From Eubacterium sp. (GTDB lineage Bacteria > Bacillota > Clostridia > Peptostreptococcales > Anaerovoracaceae): a stretch of DNA of 64,000 nt. The stretch lies in contig JAETRU010000001.1 in assembly GCA_021769965.1 (NCBI GenBank), positions 124,001 through 188,000 of the forward strand, given 5' to 3'. Positions 37,795 to 46,617 of this stretch are shown here, in pieces (positions within the stretch are counted from its first letter, which is position 1; every line of letters starts with the position of its first letter). The notes under the pieces were generated by a model that was not told where the DNA came from, ran no database searches, and saw nothing but the letters and a program-made list of their open reading frames with translations. The position numbers and the translations under genes are program-made.

Positions 37795-38390
37795 TCTGCT
37801 GCTTCCTCTCCTTCTCCGGCGTCTGCGTCCTGATCTACTGCCTCTGTATCTGCGCGGCGGTAGATGCTGACCATGATCTTACCGTATCTGCGTTCTCTGA
37901 CTTTCTGCAGACCGCCGACCTGCTCCGGCATTTCATCCCGCGCGCCGTGTTCTGCTATTATTATACCCTCATTGCTCAATAAATCAAGCGAATCTATGGT
38001 CTTCAGGCAATTTTCATAGAGCCCTGCCTGATATGGCGGATCCAGAAAAAAGATATCTGCCTGTTCTCTGATCCGTGAAAGACACTTGGCGTAGTCTCCC
38101 GCCAGAACGATGGCTCTGTCGCCGGCCTGGCACTTTTTGATGTTCAGTTTGATCAGATTCAGGCTGTCCCTGGCGTTATCACAGAAATAGCAGCGCCGCG
38201 CGCCTCTGGACAGTGCTTCCAGGCCCAGATTTCCTGTACCTGCAAACAGATCCACACAGACAGCATCATATATATCCTGCATCAAAAGATTGAAGACAGC
38301 TTCTTTTACTTTATCTGTAGTAGGTCTGATATCAGCGCCCCGCGGCGTTTCCAGCTTCCGCCCTTTATATTCTCCTGTAATGATCCTCAT
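37791..38390 (-). CDS. rsmD: 16S rRNA (guanine-966-N2)-methyltransferase RsmD
   Basis: The SAM-binding motif DLFAGTGNLGLEALSRGA and the catalytic FLDPPYQAG are visible; the opening MRIITGEYKGRKLETPRG is family-specific. The last 15 residues are acidic and dispensable-looking. Four-base overlap with coaD. Confidence 0.96.
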   Translation of the reverse strand: MRIITGEYKGRKLETPRGADIRPTTDKVKEAVFNLLMQDIYDAVCVDLFAGTGNLGLEALSRGARRCYFCDNARDSLNLIKLNIKKCQAGDRAIVLAGDYAKCLSRIREQADIFFLDPPYQAGLYENCLKTIDSLDLLSNEGIIIAEHGARDEMPEQVGGLQKVRERRYGKIMVSIYRRADTEAVDQDADAGEGEEAAE

Positions 38391-38597
38391 AGGTCAGTAT
38401 CCTCTTTTCGATTTTTCTTAAACGATCTGCGGCCGCGGCGTCTGCCTGCCGTTCTCTATCTTAGTAGTATACCAGAAGCGCAAGATATTCGCAATGAAAA
38501 AGACGCAGTCATCTAATCAAAATTTCACCCAGAATTTACATGACATAGAAATCTGCCGCAAGGTTAAATTAAGAACGTAAACAGGAGGTGAAAACAA

Positions 38598-38810
38598 ATG
38601 AACAACAATAACAACAGTTTACAGCAGATGGGTATCAATGTGAAACCCGCATTAAACAACCTGAAAACAGAGGTTGCGAACGAGCTTGGCATGTCCAACT
38701 ACGAACAGACTGACAAGGGAAACCTGACTGCAAGACAGAATGGTTACGTTGGCGGTTATATGACCAAGAAGCTGGTCGAAATGGCTGAAAAGCAGCTGTC
38801 CGGCAAATAA
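38598..38810 (+). CDS. Alpha/beta-type small acid-soluble spore protein
   Basis: A 70-residue DNA-protecting protein of the dormant spore. The GPR protease site is seen as KTEVANELG, and the second conserved block as GYVGGYMTKKLVEMAEKQL. An Asn-rich N-terminus is typical. A strong ribosome site (AGGAGGTG) lies upstream; a sigma-G promoter is expected but I could not place one with confidence. Terminated by a stem-loop shared with recG. Confidence 0.95.
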   Translation: MNNNNNSLQQMGINVKPALNNLKTEVANELGMSNYEQTDKGNLTARQNGYVGGYMTKKLVEMAEKQLSGK

Positions 38811-38860
38811 GCTGATTCTGACTGCTGTCACATCAGTAAAGAAATTGTAACGTAAGAGAG

Positions 38861-38899
38861 AAAAGAGCTGTCCCGGATAAACTTTGAGACGGCTCTTTT
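38861..38899. terminator. Bidirectional terminator between the SASP gene and recG
   Basis: A 12-bp stem with one mismatch (AAAAGAGCTGTC / GACGGCTCTTTT) stands between the convergent genes. Confidence 0.8.
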
Positions 38900-38936
38900 C
38901 CTTGTCTTTATCTTTATTTTTATCTTCATCTTCGGC

Positions 38937-40979
38937 TCACAACTCCAGCCTGATATCTGTGCCGAACATCTTCTGTATCCGCAGTTTCAGCTCCTGCACG
39001 TCGTCTCCTTCCAGCTGAGGATCGCTGTCGATAATTTTCTTTGCCGCGTCCTTAGCCTTTTCCAGCACGTCGCCATGGCGTACAAGGTCACTGATCTGCA
39101 TCTGAGGAAGCCCATGCTGCCGCGTACCGAAAATCTCCCCAGGTCCCCGCAGCTGCAGGTCGGCCTCAGCTATCTCAAAACCGTCGGAAGTACTGCACAT
39201 GATCCCGCACCGCTGTCTGGCGATGTCGCTGTCACTGCCGCAAATCAAAAAACAATAAGACTGGTCGCTGCCTCTGCCTACCCTGCCTCGCAGCTGGTGC
39301 ATCTGCGCCAGACCGAACCGCTCAGCGTTTTCAATGACCATGACGGCTGCGTTAGGCACATTGATCCCCACTTCGATGACCACGGTAGACACCAGCACGT
39401 CTATATTGCCTCTGGAGAAATCACCCATGATCAGATCTTTTTCTTCCTGCTTCATCGCGCCGTGGACCAGAGCGACAGAGAATCCTGAAAGAGTTTTGGT
39501 AAGCTCCGCGAAAAGCGCTTCTGCCGATTTTGCGTCTACCTTGTCGGATTCTTCAATAAGAGGCGCTACTACATAGGCCTGTCTCCCCTGCCGCAGCTGC
39601 TGCTTTACGAAATCATATACCTTCCGGCGGCCCTCTCTGTCCGTCTGAGTGGTTTTGATCGGGATCCTTCCCTTTGGCATGGTCCGAACCTGTGAAATAT
39701 CCAGATCGCCATATAATATGACGGCAAGGGTTCTGGGGATCGGCGTCGCGGTCATGACCAGCACGTTGGGATTTTCGCCTTTTTTGGTCAGCAGGCTCCG
39801 CTGGTTGACGCCGAAGCGGTGCTGCTCGTCTGTAATGACTACGCCCAGATCGTTAAATTTAACATCCGGCTGGATCACTGCGTGGGTTCCCACAAGTACC
39901 TGTATTTCTCCGGCAGCCAGCTGCTGCAGAACGTCTCTCTTCTCTGCTGCTTTCATACTGCTGCACAGCAGACCCACAGTAATTCCGTAAGGCGAGAAAT
40001 CCTTTGTCAGCGAGGCAAGATGCTGTTTGGCCAGAAGTTCAGTAGGCGCCATCATCACACTCTGACAGCCGCATTTTGCCGCCGCGAACATGGTCATTTC
40101 AGCCAGTACTGTCTTACCTGAGCCTACGTCGCCCTGTATAAGACGGTTCATCACTTTCTCAGAGGCAAGATCTCTGCGGATATCCTCCCACGCCGCGGCC
40201 TGTCCTTCCGTCAGGGAAAACGGAAGGCCTGATATAAAAGGATCGGCAAGGCTTCCGTCGATGACGATACCTCCCTGATCCTTGCGGCTGTCGTTTCTGA
40301 TATAAAAAAGCCCTGTTTCCAGTGTAAAAAGTTCTTCAAAGATGAGCCGGAACTTGCTTTCCAGCACCTGACGGCTGTCTGCAGGAAAGTGAATGTTTGA
40401 AACAGCATAAGACGGGTCCGCCAGACGGTAAGTATCCGCGATCCCTTCTGGCAGCCATTCTTCCAGCGCATCATAAAGAGGCCTGACCTGCAGCTGCAGC
40501 TTTCTCATCTCATTCTGGGAAATGCCGCTGACCGGCGGATAGACCGGCAGGATCCCCCGCACATCGGCAGGATCTCCTTCTCTGTGAAATTCCGGATGGA
40601 TCATCTGCAGCCGGTCGAAATTCGCTGTAACACGGCCGTAAAAGCTGTAGGTCTGATTTACATTAAACAGATTTGCGATATATCTTCCGTTAAAGAACAG
40701 GATCTCTATGGTTCCCGTATCATCACCGACCAGCAGAGACAGGGGCGTATTTTTTTTATACGGACTGCCGCTGTAGCGACGGGACAATACCTTTGCGGAG
40801 ATCAGAAAATCTCTGCCTGCTGCAAGATTTCCGATGGCTGTGACCTGCCTGCGGTCTTCATATTTTCTCGGAAAGAAATATAAAAGATCCTGCAGAGTCC
40901 GGATACCCTGATCCGCCAGGGCTTCCGCCTTCTTTGGTCCGACCCCCTTCAGAGTGCTGACCTTATCATTTAACTGCAT
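38937..40979 (-). CDS. recG: ATP-dependent DNA helicase RecG
   Basis: Rescues stalled replication forks. The N-terminal wedge/OB domain is followed by helicase motif I GDVGSGKTVLAEMT, motif II DEQHRFG, motif III TATPIPRTL and motif VI QLRGRVGRG, and a C-terminal TRG region. 680 residues is full length. Its start overlaps the Asp23 gene stop by 14 bases. Confidence 0.98.
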   Translation of the reverse strand: MQLNDKVSTLKGVGPKKAEALADQGIRTLQDLLYFFPRKYEDRRQVTAIGNLAAGRDFLISAKVLSRRYSGSPYKKNTPLSLLVGDDTGTIEILFFNGRYIANLFNVNQTYSFYGRVTANFDRLQMIHPEFHREGDPADVRGILPVYPPVSGISQNEMRKLQLQVRPLYDALEEWLPEGIADTYRLADPSYAVSNIHFPADSRQVLESKFRLIFEELFTLETGLFYIRNDSRKDQGGIVIDGSLADPFISGLPFSLTEGQAAAWEDIRRDLASEKVMNRLIQGDVGSGKTVLAEMTMFAAAKCGCQSVMMAPTELLAKQHLASLTKDFSPYGITVGLLCSSMKAAEKRDVLQQLAAGEIQVLVGTHAVIQPDVKFNDLGVVITDEQHRFGVNQRSLLTKKGENPNVLVMTATPIPRTLAVILYGDLDISQVRTMPKGRIPIKTTQTDREGRRKVYDFVKQQLRQGRQAYVVAPLIEESDKVDAKSAEALFAELTKTLSGFSVALVHGAMKQEEKDLIMGDFSRGNIDVLVSTVVIEVGINVPNAAVMVIENAERFGLAQMHQLRGRVGRGSDQSYCFLICGSDSDIARQRCGIMCSTSDGFEIAEADLQLRGPGEIFGTRQHGLPQMQISDLVRHGDVLEKAKDAAKKIIDSDPQLEGDDVQELKLRIQKMFGTDIRLEL

Positions 40980-41391
40980 AATTTTTGATCACCTCTAAAT
41001 TTCTTCTGGCAACCTGGCGTGAACGTACTCCCGCGATGCGTATCCTGATCTGCCCGGGATACTTTCCGTGTTTTTCATAGATCACTCCGGCAATATAATC
41101 GCCGATGGCGTCTGTAATGCGGCGAATACTGGTTCCAAACCGGATAATAATGGAAAATTCAAGATCAATGGTCGTTCCATCAAAGCTGTGCTCCGCCTCA
41201 ATATACCCTCCATAATCCGCCGCGCTGGGCAGCTGATCACCGCCTATCTGCCTTCCCCGTTTTGTCGCAGGCCACACCTTGCCCCGGCAGCTTTCCTGCT
41301 CAAAGGCATCCAGAATGATCTGCGCGAAGATAGCGTTGGATACAGAGATCGTACCTAAATCTGTTTCTCGGGATATGGTCAATGGTTTCAC
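40966..41391 (-). CDS. Asp23/Gls24-family envelope stress protein (141 aa)
   Basis: The Asp23 pattern is clear: TDLGTISVSNAIFAQIILDA at the start and the long amphipathic segment IIIRFGTSIRRITDAIGDYI at the end of the domain. Members bind or sit near the membrane and are linked to cell-envelope stress. A copy upstream of recG is common in Clostridia, often with a DAK-type kinase gene between; that gene is absent here. Overlaps recG by 14 bases. Confidence 0.85.
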   Translation of the reverse strand: MKPLTISRETDLGTISVSNAIFAQIILDAFEQESCRGKVWPATKRGRQIGGDQLPSAADYGGYIEAEHSFDGTTIDLEFSIIIRFGTSIRRITDAIGDYIAGVIYEKHGKYPGQIRIRIAGVRSRQVARRNLEVIKNYAVK

Positions 41392-41539
41392 CTCTTCTTT
41401 TTATTCAGAAACATCTGTTCTTTTCATGATGGCATCATCTTACCACATTATCACTGCTTTTGCAAGTCCGGCAGCGCAAAAACACTCTGTTTGCGGACAG
41501 CTGGATAGCTATGGTTATGGTTTCTTTTTTTCTCGTTTT

Positions 41540-41555
41540 GGTTTCTATAGAAACC
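41540..41555. repeat. GGTTTC-TATA-GAAACC palindrome, copy 3
   Basis: A perfect 16-bp palindrome followed 15 bases later by GAAACC. Confidence 0.6.
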
Positions 41556-41745
41556 ATTTTGACGGATTTTGAAACCAAACAGCTGTATGAAAGCTGAATC
41601 AGATCATACAAAGGCAGTTTTTGTGGACTTTGCGGTTTTTCGGCGCGCTATTCTGTAATTTTTTATGATTTTTCCCATTTATTTGTATTTAAAAAGCGAT
41701 AACTTCAGGTCGCAGCGTGCGACCCGTTTCTGATTTACTGATTCT

Positions 41746-41761
41746 GGTTTCTATGGAAACC
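41746..41761. repeat. GGTTTC-TATG-GAAACC palindrome, copy 4
   Basis: A 16-bp inverted repeat about 100 bases upstream of the small membrane protein gene at 41861. Confidence 0.6.
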
Positions 41762-41860
41762 GATTTACGCGTTTTAGAAACGGCAGAGCCAGATAATTTT
41801 CATACAGCCTTTCTTTCACATATCCGCCTCCGGCTGCATAGAATAACCGGGGTGAAGATT

Positions 41861-42052
41861 ATGGGAAATTATAAAAACTGTAAAAAGAAAAAGCCGATCT
41901 GCAATTATAAAGAAGCCAAGGATATAGGCTTCGTGCTCATCGTATTCGGCATCGTGACCGTATGCGCTTTCTTTCTGCCGCCGAAAGCATGGATCCTGCT
42001 TCTGGGAGCTGTGCTGGTCATCTGCGGCATTACCCTTTTAAGCCGGGGCTGA
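41861..42052 (+). CDS. Small membrane protein (63 aa), function unknown
   Basis: A basic, cysteine-containing N-terminus (GNYKNCKKKKPICNYKEA) is followed by two hydrophobic helices separated by PPKAW. I recognise no family by name. The start follows GGGGTGA; a GTG nine bases upstream is possible. It is the last chromosomal gene before the mobile element, and the repeated sequence of the junction starts four bases after its stop codon. Confidence 0.6.
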   Translation: MGNYKNCKKKKPICNYKEAKDIGFVLIVFGIVTVCAFFLPPKAWILLLGAVLVICGITLLSRG

Positions 42053-42055
42053 GCA

Positions 42056-42314
42056 CCTCAGCCTGCGCTGCCGCTTGGCTTACGGTAAAACTCACCAAAT
42101 CAAAGATTTGGGAGTTTTGCGTATGAGACCTGCCGCCTCTCCGTCTGCGCTGCCGCTTGCCGATCGCGGGGCTAGGGCTTCATCAGCGGGTTAGGTACGC
42201 CGTAGCTTGCTGCCAATCCAACTTCGGTCTTCGACCTCGTTCTCTTGGGCAAGCCTCGCGTTTGACCTACCAGCGCCTCAGCCTGCGCTGCCGCTTGGCT
42301 TCAGCGGGTTAGGT
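42056..42314. repeat. Repeated sequence at the left junction of the mobile element
   Basis: A 26-bp sequence starting CCTCAGCCTGCGCTGCC occurs exactly at 42056-42081 and 42276-42301, with a shorter version at 42144-42159. A 14-bp sequence TCAGCGGGTTAGGT occurs exactly at 42183-42196 and 42301-42314. The units are interleaved, so this is a composite repeat and not a simple direct repeat of an attachment site. No coding frame is seen. Confidence 0.7.
42087..42118. terminator. Stem-loop at the element's left end
   Basis: A stem of 14 pairs with one bulged base (AAAACTCACCAAATC / GATTTGGGAGTTTT) and a three-base loop follows the small membrane protein gene and ends in TTTT on the plus strand. 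It may terminate that gene or form part of the element's end. Confidence 0.5.
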
Positions 42315-42387
42315 CATAAACAAAAAACCCGCTCAATGGGGCGGTGACTTAAGAAAACATTGCAGCAAAGACGGTTTAGCTTGACGG

Positions 42388-44151
42388 CTATGCCGTCTTT
42401 TGCTGTTTTTGAGTTGTATTGTGGGCTTCTTCGATAGCCCGTGTAAAGTCAAATGCACCGATGAAGTTATAGACAATAGTGATCTCCCTTGTCTTGGATT
42501 TCTTGTCTGCGTGGGACACTTCGATGCGGTCAATAAACTCTCGGAGAACTGCCGCGTCAAGCTCCTGCATATCTGTGTACTTCTTCACCGCTGAGACAAA
42601 TGCCTTGGCGTTGGTTTTCTGCTGCTCCTGCTGTTTCAACTCCTTGCGCAAAACCTCTGCCATAGATTTAAGGTTACTCTGTTCCAGCTCATAGTCGTGG
42701 GACATTTTGATAAATCTGTCATCGGACAGTTTACCCATTACATTGTCCTCATACAGTCTGGAAATGATGCGGTCAAGCTCTGCAATGCGTTTATCAGCTT
42801 TTGCCAGCGTATCACGCTTCCGCGCAAATTCCGCGTCACGATCACGCATACTGATGTCTGCGGCTTCCTGCATAAACTCGGCTTCGTGCTGGCCTACATA
42901 CTGTATGGCTTCGCGCAGATTTCTCAACACGATTTCATGCAGTACCACATTCTTGATGGAATGTGTTGTGCATAGGTCTTTTCCTTTGCGGTAGGTGGAG
43001 CAGATAAAATATTTCTGTTCTTCCGTAAAATTCGTGGCGCGGCATTGATACATCTTGCCGCCGCACTCTGCACAGTAGAGCAGCCCGGAGAAGATACCCA
43101 TATCACCCATCTTGGTAGGACGGCGGCGGGATTTTCGGATATTCTGGACAATAATAAATACGCTTTCCTCGATGATCGCGGGCTGGGTGTTCTCAAAGAT
43201 TACCCAATCCGCAGGATCGTTCCAGAGCTTCTTTTTGCTCTTGTAGGATTGCTTCGTTGTCTTGAAGTTCACTGTGTGTCCCAGATAGTCCACGCGTTCC
43301 AAAATGCGGGAAACGGTTTCATTTGTCCACTTGTACGGATCAGCCGTAGGCTTGTTGCTGGCTGGCAGCCCTTTGGAATGAGCATAAGCAGTAGGATTCA
43401 AAATCTGATGCTGTTTCAGCCACTTGGCAATTTGTGTAGGTCCCAAACCGTCAACACAGAGGGAGAAAATCTTTTGCACAACCGCTGCAGCTTCTTCATC
43501 AACGATCCATTTCTTTTTGTCCTCCGGGTCTTTGATATACCCGTATGGGGGAATGGTAGTCAGATGTTCGCCGGATTTTCCTTTACTCTGCCATGTGGCG
43601 CGGATCTTCTTGGAAGTATCGCGGGCGTACATTTCGTTGAAAACATTGCGGATAGCGGTAAACTCATTTTCGCCCCGGGTGCTGTCAACGCCGTCATTGA
43701 CGGCAATAAAGTGTACGCCAAACTCCGGGAAAAGAACATCCGTATACATACCCACTTGCAAATAGTCGCGCCCGAATCGGCTCATATCCTTTACAATGAC
43801 GCGCTTGATCTTGCCCGCCTTAATATCGGCAAGCATACGCTGGAAACCTGGACGGTTGAAGTTTGTCCCGGAATAACCGTCGTCCTCGTCATAGTGCCGG
43901 ATAGCGGTATACCCGTGATCTTTGCAGTAGCGTTCCAGAATCTTCTTCTGATTAGCAATACTGTTGCTCTCACCGTCTAATTTATCTTCCTGCGACAAGC
44001 GTTCATACAGGGCGGTTATTCCTTCTTCCTGCACATCCATTCCGTTGCCCTGCACATAGAATTGCAGAACATTGTCACGGATCACGCTGCGGAGTTCGCT
44101 GCTTAAAGCGTTAGGCGTCTGCACACTCTGAAACTGGATTCCGTTCATCAT
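42388..44151 (-). CDS. Large serine recombinase (TndX-like integrase)
   Basis: The N-terminal resolvase domain (ITALYERLSQEDKLDGESNS, with the catalytic Ser in the YxRLS motif, and VKDMSRFGRDY) is followed by the recombinase domain (PPYGYIKDPEDKKKWIVDEE), a zinc ribbon (LLYCAECGGKMYQ...FICSTYRKGKDLC), a coiled coil and a C-terminal DUF4368-like tail. At 587 residues it is a normal large serine integrase. It should excise and integrate the element; such enzymes use short target sites. It lies at the element's left end, reading toward it. Its start overlaps the stop of a 50-residue gene (44148-44300). Confidence 0.95.
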   Translation of the reverse strand: MMNGIQFQSVQTPNALSSELRSVIRDNVLQFYVQGNGMDVQEEGITALYERLSQEDKLDGESNSIANQKKILERYCKDHGYTAIRHYDEDDGYSGTNFNRPGFQRMLADIKAGKIKRVIVKDMSRFGRDYLQVGMYTDVLFPEFGVHFIAVNDGVDSTRGENEFTAIRNVFNEMYARDTSKKIRATWQSKGKSGEHLTTIPPYGYIKDPEDKKKWIVDEEAAAVVQKIFSLCVDGLGPTQIAKWLKQHQILNPTAYAHSKGLPASNKPTADPYKWTNETVSRILERVDYLGHTVNFKTTKQSYKSKKKLWNDPADWVIFENTQPAIIEESVFIIVQNIRKSRRRPTKMGDMGIFSGLLYCAECGGKMYQCRATNFTEEQKYFICSTYRKGKDLCTTHSIKNVVLHEIVLRNLREAIQYVGQHEAEFMQEAADISMRDRDAEFARKRDTLAKADKRIAELDRIISRLYEDNVMGKLSDDRFIKMSHDYELEQSNLKSMAEVLRKELKQQEQQKTNAKAFVSAVKKYTDMQELDAAVLREFIDRIEVSHADKKSKTREITIVYNFIGAFDFTRAIEEAHNTTQKQQKTA

Positions 44152-44300
44152 TTGCAGTCACCGCCTTTCGCAGCAAGGGACACACCGTTTGTCATTGCAT
44201 GGTGGAGAAGTCGGTACATTTGATTGTCAAGGTACAAATCTGCATTGATATGCGCCGCACGATAGTAGTATGCGGTCATCTTGTCTGGCTGCTGTTTCAT
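44148..44300 (-). CDS. Small protein resembling the start of a serine recombinase (50 aa)
   Basis: Read from the minus strand: the ATG at 44300 has a GGAGG site and the frame ends inside the recombinase start (stop 44148-44150). The sequence MTAYYYRAAHINADLYLDNQ resembles the first strand and helix of resolvase domains, where MTALYYR is followed by DNQ. It then diverges and stops. It may be a remnant of an older recombinase or a conserved coupled leader peptide. Confidence 0.6.
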   Translation of the reverse strand: MKQQPDKMTAYYYRAAHINADLYLDNQMYRLLHHAMTNGVSLAAKGGDCK

Positions 44301-44385
44301 GTTTACCTCCGTTCCGGCAGCCGGACAAACAGGTTATTATAATTATACCATCAAACCTGTTCGCCGTCAGCAGGCAAGATGTAAA

Positions 44386-44559
44386 TTATTTGTGGCTCTT
44401 TGCCTGTTGCATATCATTTCTTATCATACGGCGAATTTTTGTCGCGGCGTCCTCTTTTGCGCCGTCCTTAACGACGGCTTTCACGATATATGTCACGTCC
44501 CCGATTTTGTACTCTCGTACAACGGGGACATTTGTTTTCTGATTGATTGCTGTGCTCAT
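44386..44559 (-). CDS. Transposon-encoded protein TnpW-like (57 aa)
   Basis: The sequence VVREYKIGDVTYIVKAVVKD followed by AATKIRRMIRND is typical of the TnpW family of Tn4451-like elements, where the gene accompanies the serine recombinase. The role is unknown. I chose ATG 44559 with the GGGGG ribosome site 11 bases upstream; another Met at 44580 lacks one. Confidence 0.78.
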   Translation of the reverse strand: MSTAINQKTNVPVVREYKIGDVTYIVKAVVKDGAKEDAATKIRRMIRNDMQQAKSHK

Positions 44560-44580
44560 AGAAATAAATCCCCCTTTCAT

Positions 44581-44968
44581 GGGATATAGAAAATCAATTC
44601 AAAATAAAGAAGCCCAAAGGACGGCTGCTGGCGCAGCTCCACGGGAGTTCCACCCCTCCGACGGTCTGCCGAAGCCCTGCCCATCGCCTGCGACGCTTTT
44701 AACGCTCGGACTGTGGCTGCAAGGGAGTACCATTATTCCTTTTGCGCATCTTCGCCCGCAAGCTGCCACGCTGCATTACGGTGAAAGTGTTTGTCGCTCG
44801 GCATATCCTCCCGGATACGGGTCATGGCGCACCCACCGCACGGCTCAACGCAAAAGGGATGTATCCTTTGTGCTTTATGACGCAATCGTCGTTATCTTAC
44901 GCGCGTATTTGTCAAGGAACAGTCAGTCGGACTTGCAGAAAGGGGAAAGTGCTTGTCCGGCAGTCGGG
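44581..44968. other. Non-coding stretch inside the mobile element
   Basis: About 390 bases without a convincing frame or ribosome site on either strand. I see no known RNA motif. It lies between the TnpW-like gene and the Orf8-like regulator. Confidence 0.4.
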
Positions 44969-45208
44969 TCAATCTACCCGAAAAGTGAGGATCTTCGTTA
45001 TGAGCTTGGTTTCCAGCCTCCGGCGCAGTTCTTCGTCCACACAGAGATGGGGATTGCCGTATTCGTCGTATAGCTCGCGCAGTGACAGTTTGGCAATATA
45101 ACCCGCATAGTGTTTCAGAACCGTGTTGATGGCTTCCACGTCGCCGCCTGCTGCTTTCTGAATGACAGTAAAGGGCAGCAGACGTGCGTTGTTCAGGTTA
45201 TTGTTCAT
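44969..45208 (-). CDS. Orf8-like helix-turn-helix regulator of conjugative elements (79 aa)
   Basis: The pattern LLPFTVIQKAAGGDVEAINTVLKHYAGYI is found in the small proteins next to the sigma-like gene of Tn916-type elements. A possible HTH fold binds DNA or sigma factor. It overlaps the upstream sigma-like gene by 11 bases and has a GGGAGGA ribosome site, so both are made from one message. Confidence 0.85.
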   Translation of the reverse strand: MNNNLNNARLLPFTVIQKAAGGDVEAINTVLKHYAGYIAKLSLRELYDEYGNPHLCVDEELRRRLETKLITKILTFRVD

Positions 45209-45626
45209 CTGCTTTTCCTCCCATCAGTTCTCTCAGCAATTTTAAGGTGGCGGATCTTCGGTAAGCAACGGAGCTGCGTACCATGTTCAGTGCCTTGGCG
45301 ATCTCGCTGTCCGGCATATCAAGGAAATAGGACAGCAGGATAATATCGCGCTTCTGGGCTGGCAGGGCTGCTATGGCTCCTGCCAGCTCGTCATTATCGA
45401 TATGCACCCTGTAATCAAGAACGCCAAAGGATTGTTTCTCGACAAAATAGATGTCACAGGTCGAAAGCTGTTCCATGACTTCAACCGGCAAATCAGAAAA
45501 GCTGATCTCACGATTTCGCTTCCGTGCCAGCTCGTCGAGGTAATCCCGCGCTTCATTCCGCAGTACCTTTTTGCAGAACGCATCAAAGGTGTGCTGGATA
45601 TGTTCTTCGTGCGAATGAGGTTTCAT
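45198..45626 (-). CDS. Sigma-70-like regulator of the conjugative element (142 aa)
   Basis: The C-terminal half has a sigma region 4-type HTH: LPAQKRDIILLSYFLDMPDSEIAKALNMVRSSVAYRRS. The N-terminal half fits the short region-2-like domain of Tn916 Orf7 proteins. It likely activates transfer or excision genes. The ribosome site is GGGAGGTG. It is coupled to the Orf8-like gene downstream. Confidence 0.88.
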   Translation of the reverse strand: MKPHSHEEHIQHTFDAFCKKVLRNEARDYLDELARKRNREISFSDLPVEVMEQLSTCDIYFVEKQSFGVLDYRVHIDNDELAGAIAALPAQKRDIILLSYFLDMPDSEIAKALNMVRSSVAYRRSATLKLLRELMGGKADEQ

Positions 45627-46231
45627 TTTCTCACCTCCCTTCGCGTCCGCAAAGGCGGGTGATACTTTTCCTCCCCTTTCGCCACTACTACGGTAGCCGA
45701 TGCCCCAACTTCCAAATTGGGCGAAAGATTTTTGAAGAAATTTTTACGAGTAATCCATACGCCGTACCTCCTTATTGTTCTATGACCATCAAATCAAAAG
45801 AAGCAGAGAGAAAGGGCGGGCTGCGGCAGCCGACAGAGTGCAAAAACGCAATACGACAAAAGGCACCCTCACGGATATAAAAATCCGTTTGGGTGCCTTT
45901 CAGTTTTGTTTTGGTGTGTGTAGAAAAGCGGCTTCCGTTTGGCGGAGCTTCCGCATTTTTGCTTATGAGCTTTAGAACATAATATATGAGCTGCAACTCA
46001 TCTACGAAAGTGCAACTCAGCTCCTTGTCTGTTTGTAGAAACAATCTTTTTGAAAAAAAGCATTTTGCGCGGTAACGGTTTACCGTGTTATAGGTGCCTC
46101 CTGTACTTGCGAATATTTATATCCATCTTCTTCTAACCTCCAAAATATGATTTATAACTCACCAGATGTGATTTGAATGGTTATTTATATGAGCATTAGC
46201 GCACACTAAACTATATATGAGGTGAGTTAAA
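45627..46231. other. Intergenic region between the sigma-like and XRE genes
   Basis: A 600-base divergent region. I find no supported gene. It contains a strong bidirectional stem-loop at 45858-45900 and, at its right end, the AT-rich presumed promoter of the XRE gene. Confidence 0.5.
45858..45900. terminator. Bidirectional stem-loop in the sigma/XRE intergenic region
   Basis: A perfect 10-bp stem (AAAGGCACCC / GGGTGCCTTT) encloses a second inner stem (ACGGAT / ATCCGT). It would block transcription crossing between the two halves of the region. Confidence 0.7.
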
Positions 46232-46561
46232 ATGAAGAATCCAGTTGATTCTTTTGCTGCTGCCCTCCGTGCTGCGAGAGCAAGGCAGCACCTTACACAA
46301 AGGGCACTGGCGGAGAAACTGCATATGAGCGTCCGTACCATCATTGAGATTGAACTCGGGCGCAGCAACCCACGATTTGAAACGGTTGCATTGTTGGCAG
46401 AAGAATTGAATATCAGTCTGGATGCCATCGTATTTCCCGATACGGCGACTACTACGGTATCAAAAACCGTTACAGATTTCTTTGCAGGAAAGAGTGAAGC
46501 GGAAATACAGAAGTACATTTCCCTCTGCCAGCAGGCAGATGCATTTAAGACTGACAAGTAA
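46232..46561 (+). CDS. XRE-family helix-turn-helix repressor (109 aa)
   Basis: The HTH fills residues about 10-65 (LTQRALAEKLHMSVRTIIEI, ELGRSNPRFETVALLAEELN); the C-terminal 40 residues are a variable oligomerisation tail. Such proteins keep conjugative elements quiet. It reads away from the sigma-like gene and converges on the sortase gene, with a shared terminator. Confidence 0.88.
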   Translation: MKNPVDSFAAALRAARARQHLTQRALAEKLHMSVRTIIEIELGRSNPRFETVALLAEELNISLDAIVFPDTATTTVSKTVTDFFAGKSEAEIQKYISLCQQADAFKTDK

Positions 46562-46598
46562 AAGGCGACTGTTCGGAATAATCCGGCAGCCGCCTTTT
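46560..46598. terminator. Convergent terminator between XRE and sortase genes
   Basis: A stem of 11 pairs with one internal mismatch (AAAAGGCGACTG / CAGCCGCCTTTT) ends both genes. Confidence 0.8.
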
Positions 46599-46617
46599 AC
46601 TTGCAAAGAATGTGCTT

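Larger units (their letters stand above)
41392..41860. other. Gene-poor intergenic region with GGTTTC...GAAACC palindromes
   Basis: No convincing gene is seen before the small membrane protein at 41861. The region has two 16-bp GGTTTC-TATN-GAAACC palindromes (41540-41555 and 41746-41761) and further half-sites, each followed by a similar spaced AAAC element, as in the region 504-885. Confidence 0.55.

Noticed and set aside
42056..42314. CRISPR array at the element junction
   Set aside because: The repeats are few, of unequal length and irregularly spaced, with no cas genes.
42053..42387. tRNA gene as integration site
   Set aside because: No tRNA-like cloverleaf or 3' end could be seen near the junction; large serine recombinases do not need one.
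45772..46044. A 90-codon minus-strand frame in the sigma/XRE intergenic region
   Set aside because: It crosses a strong stem-loop, has no convincing ribosome site and resembles nothing known.
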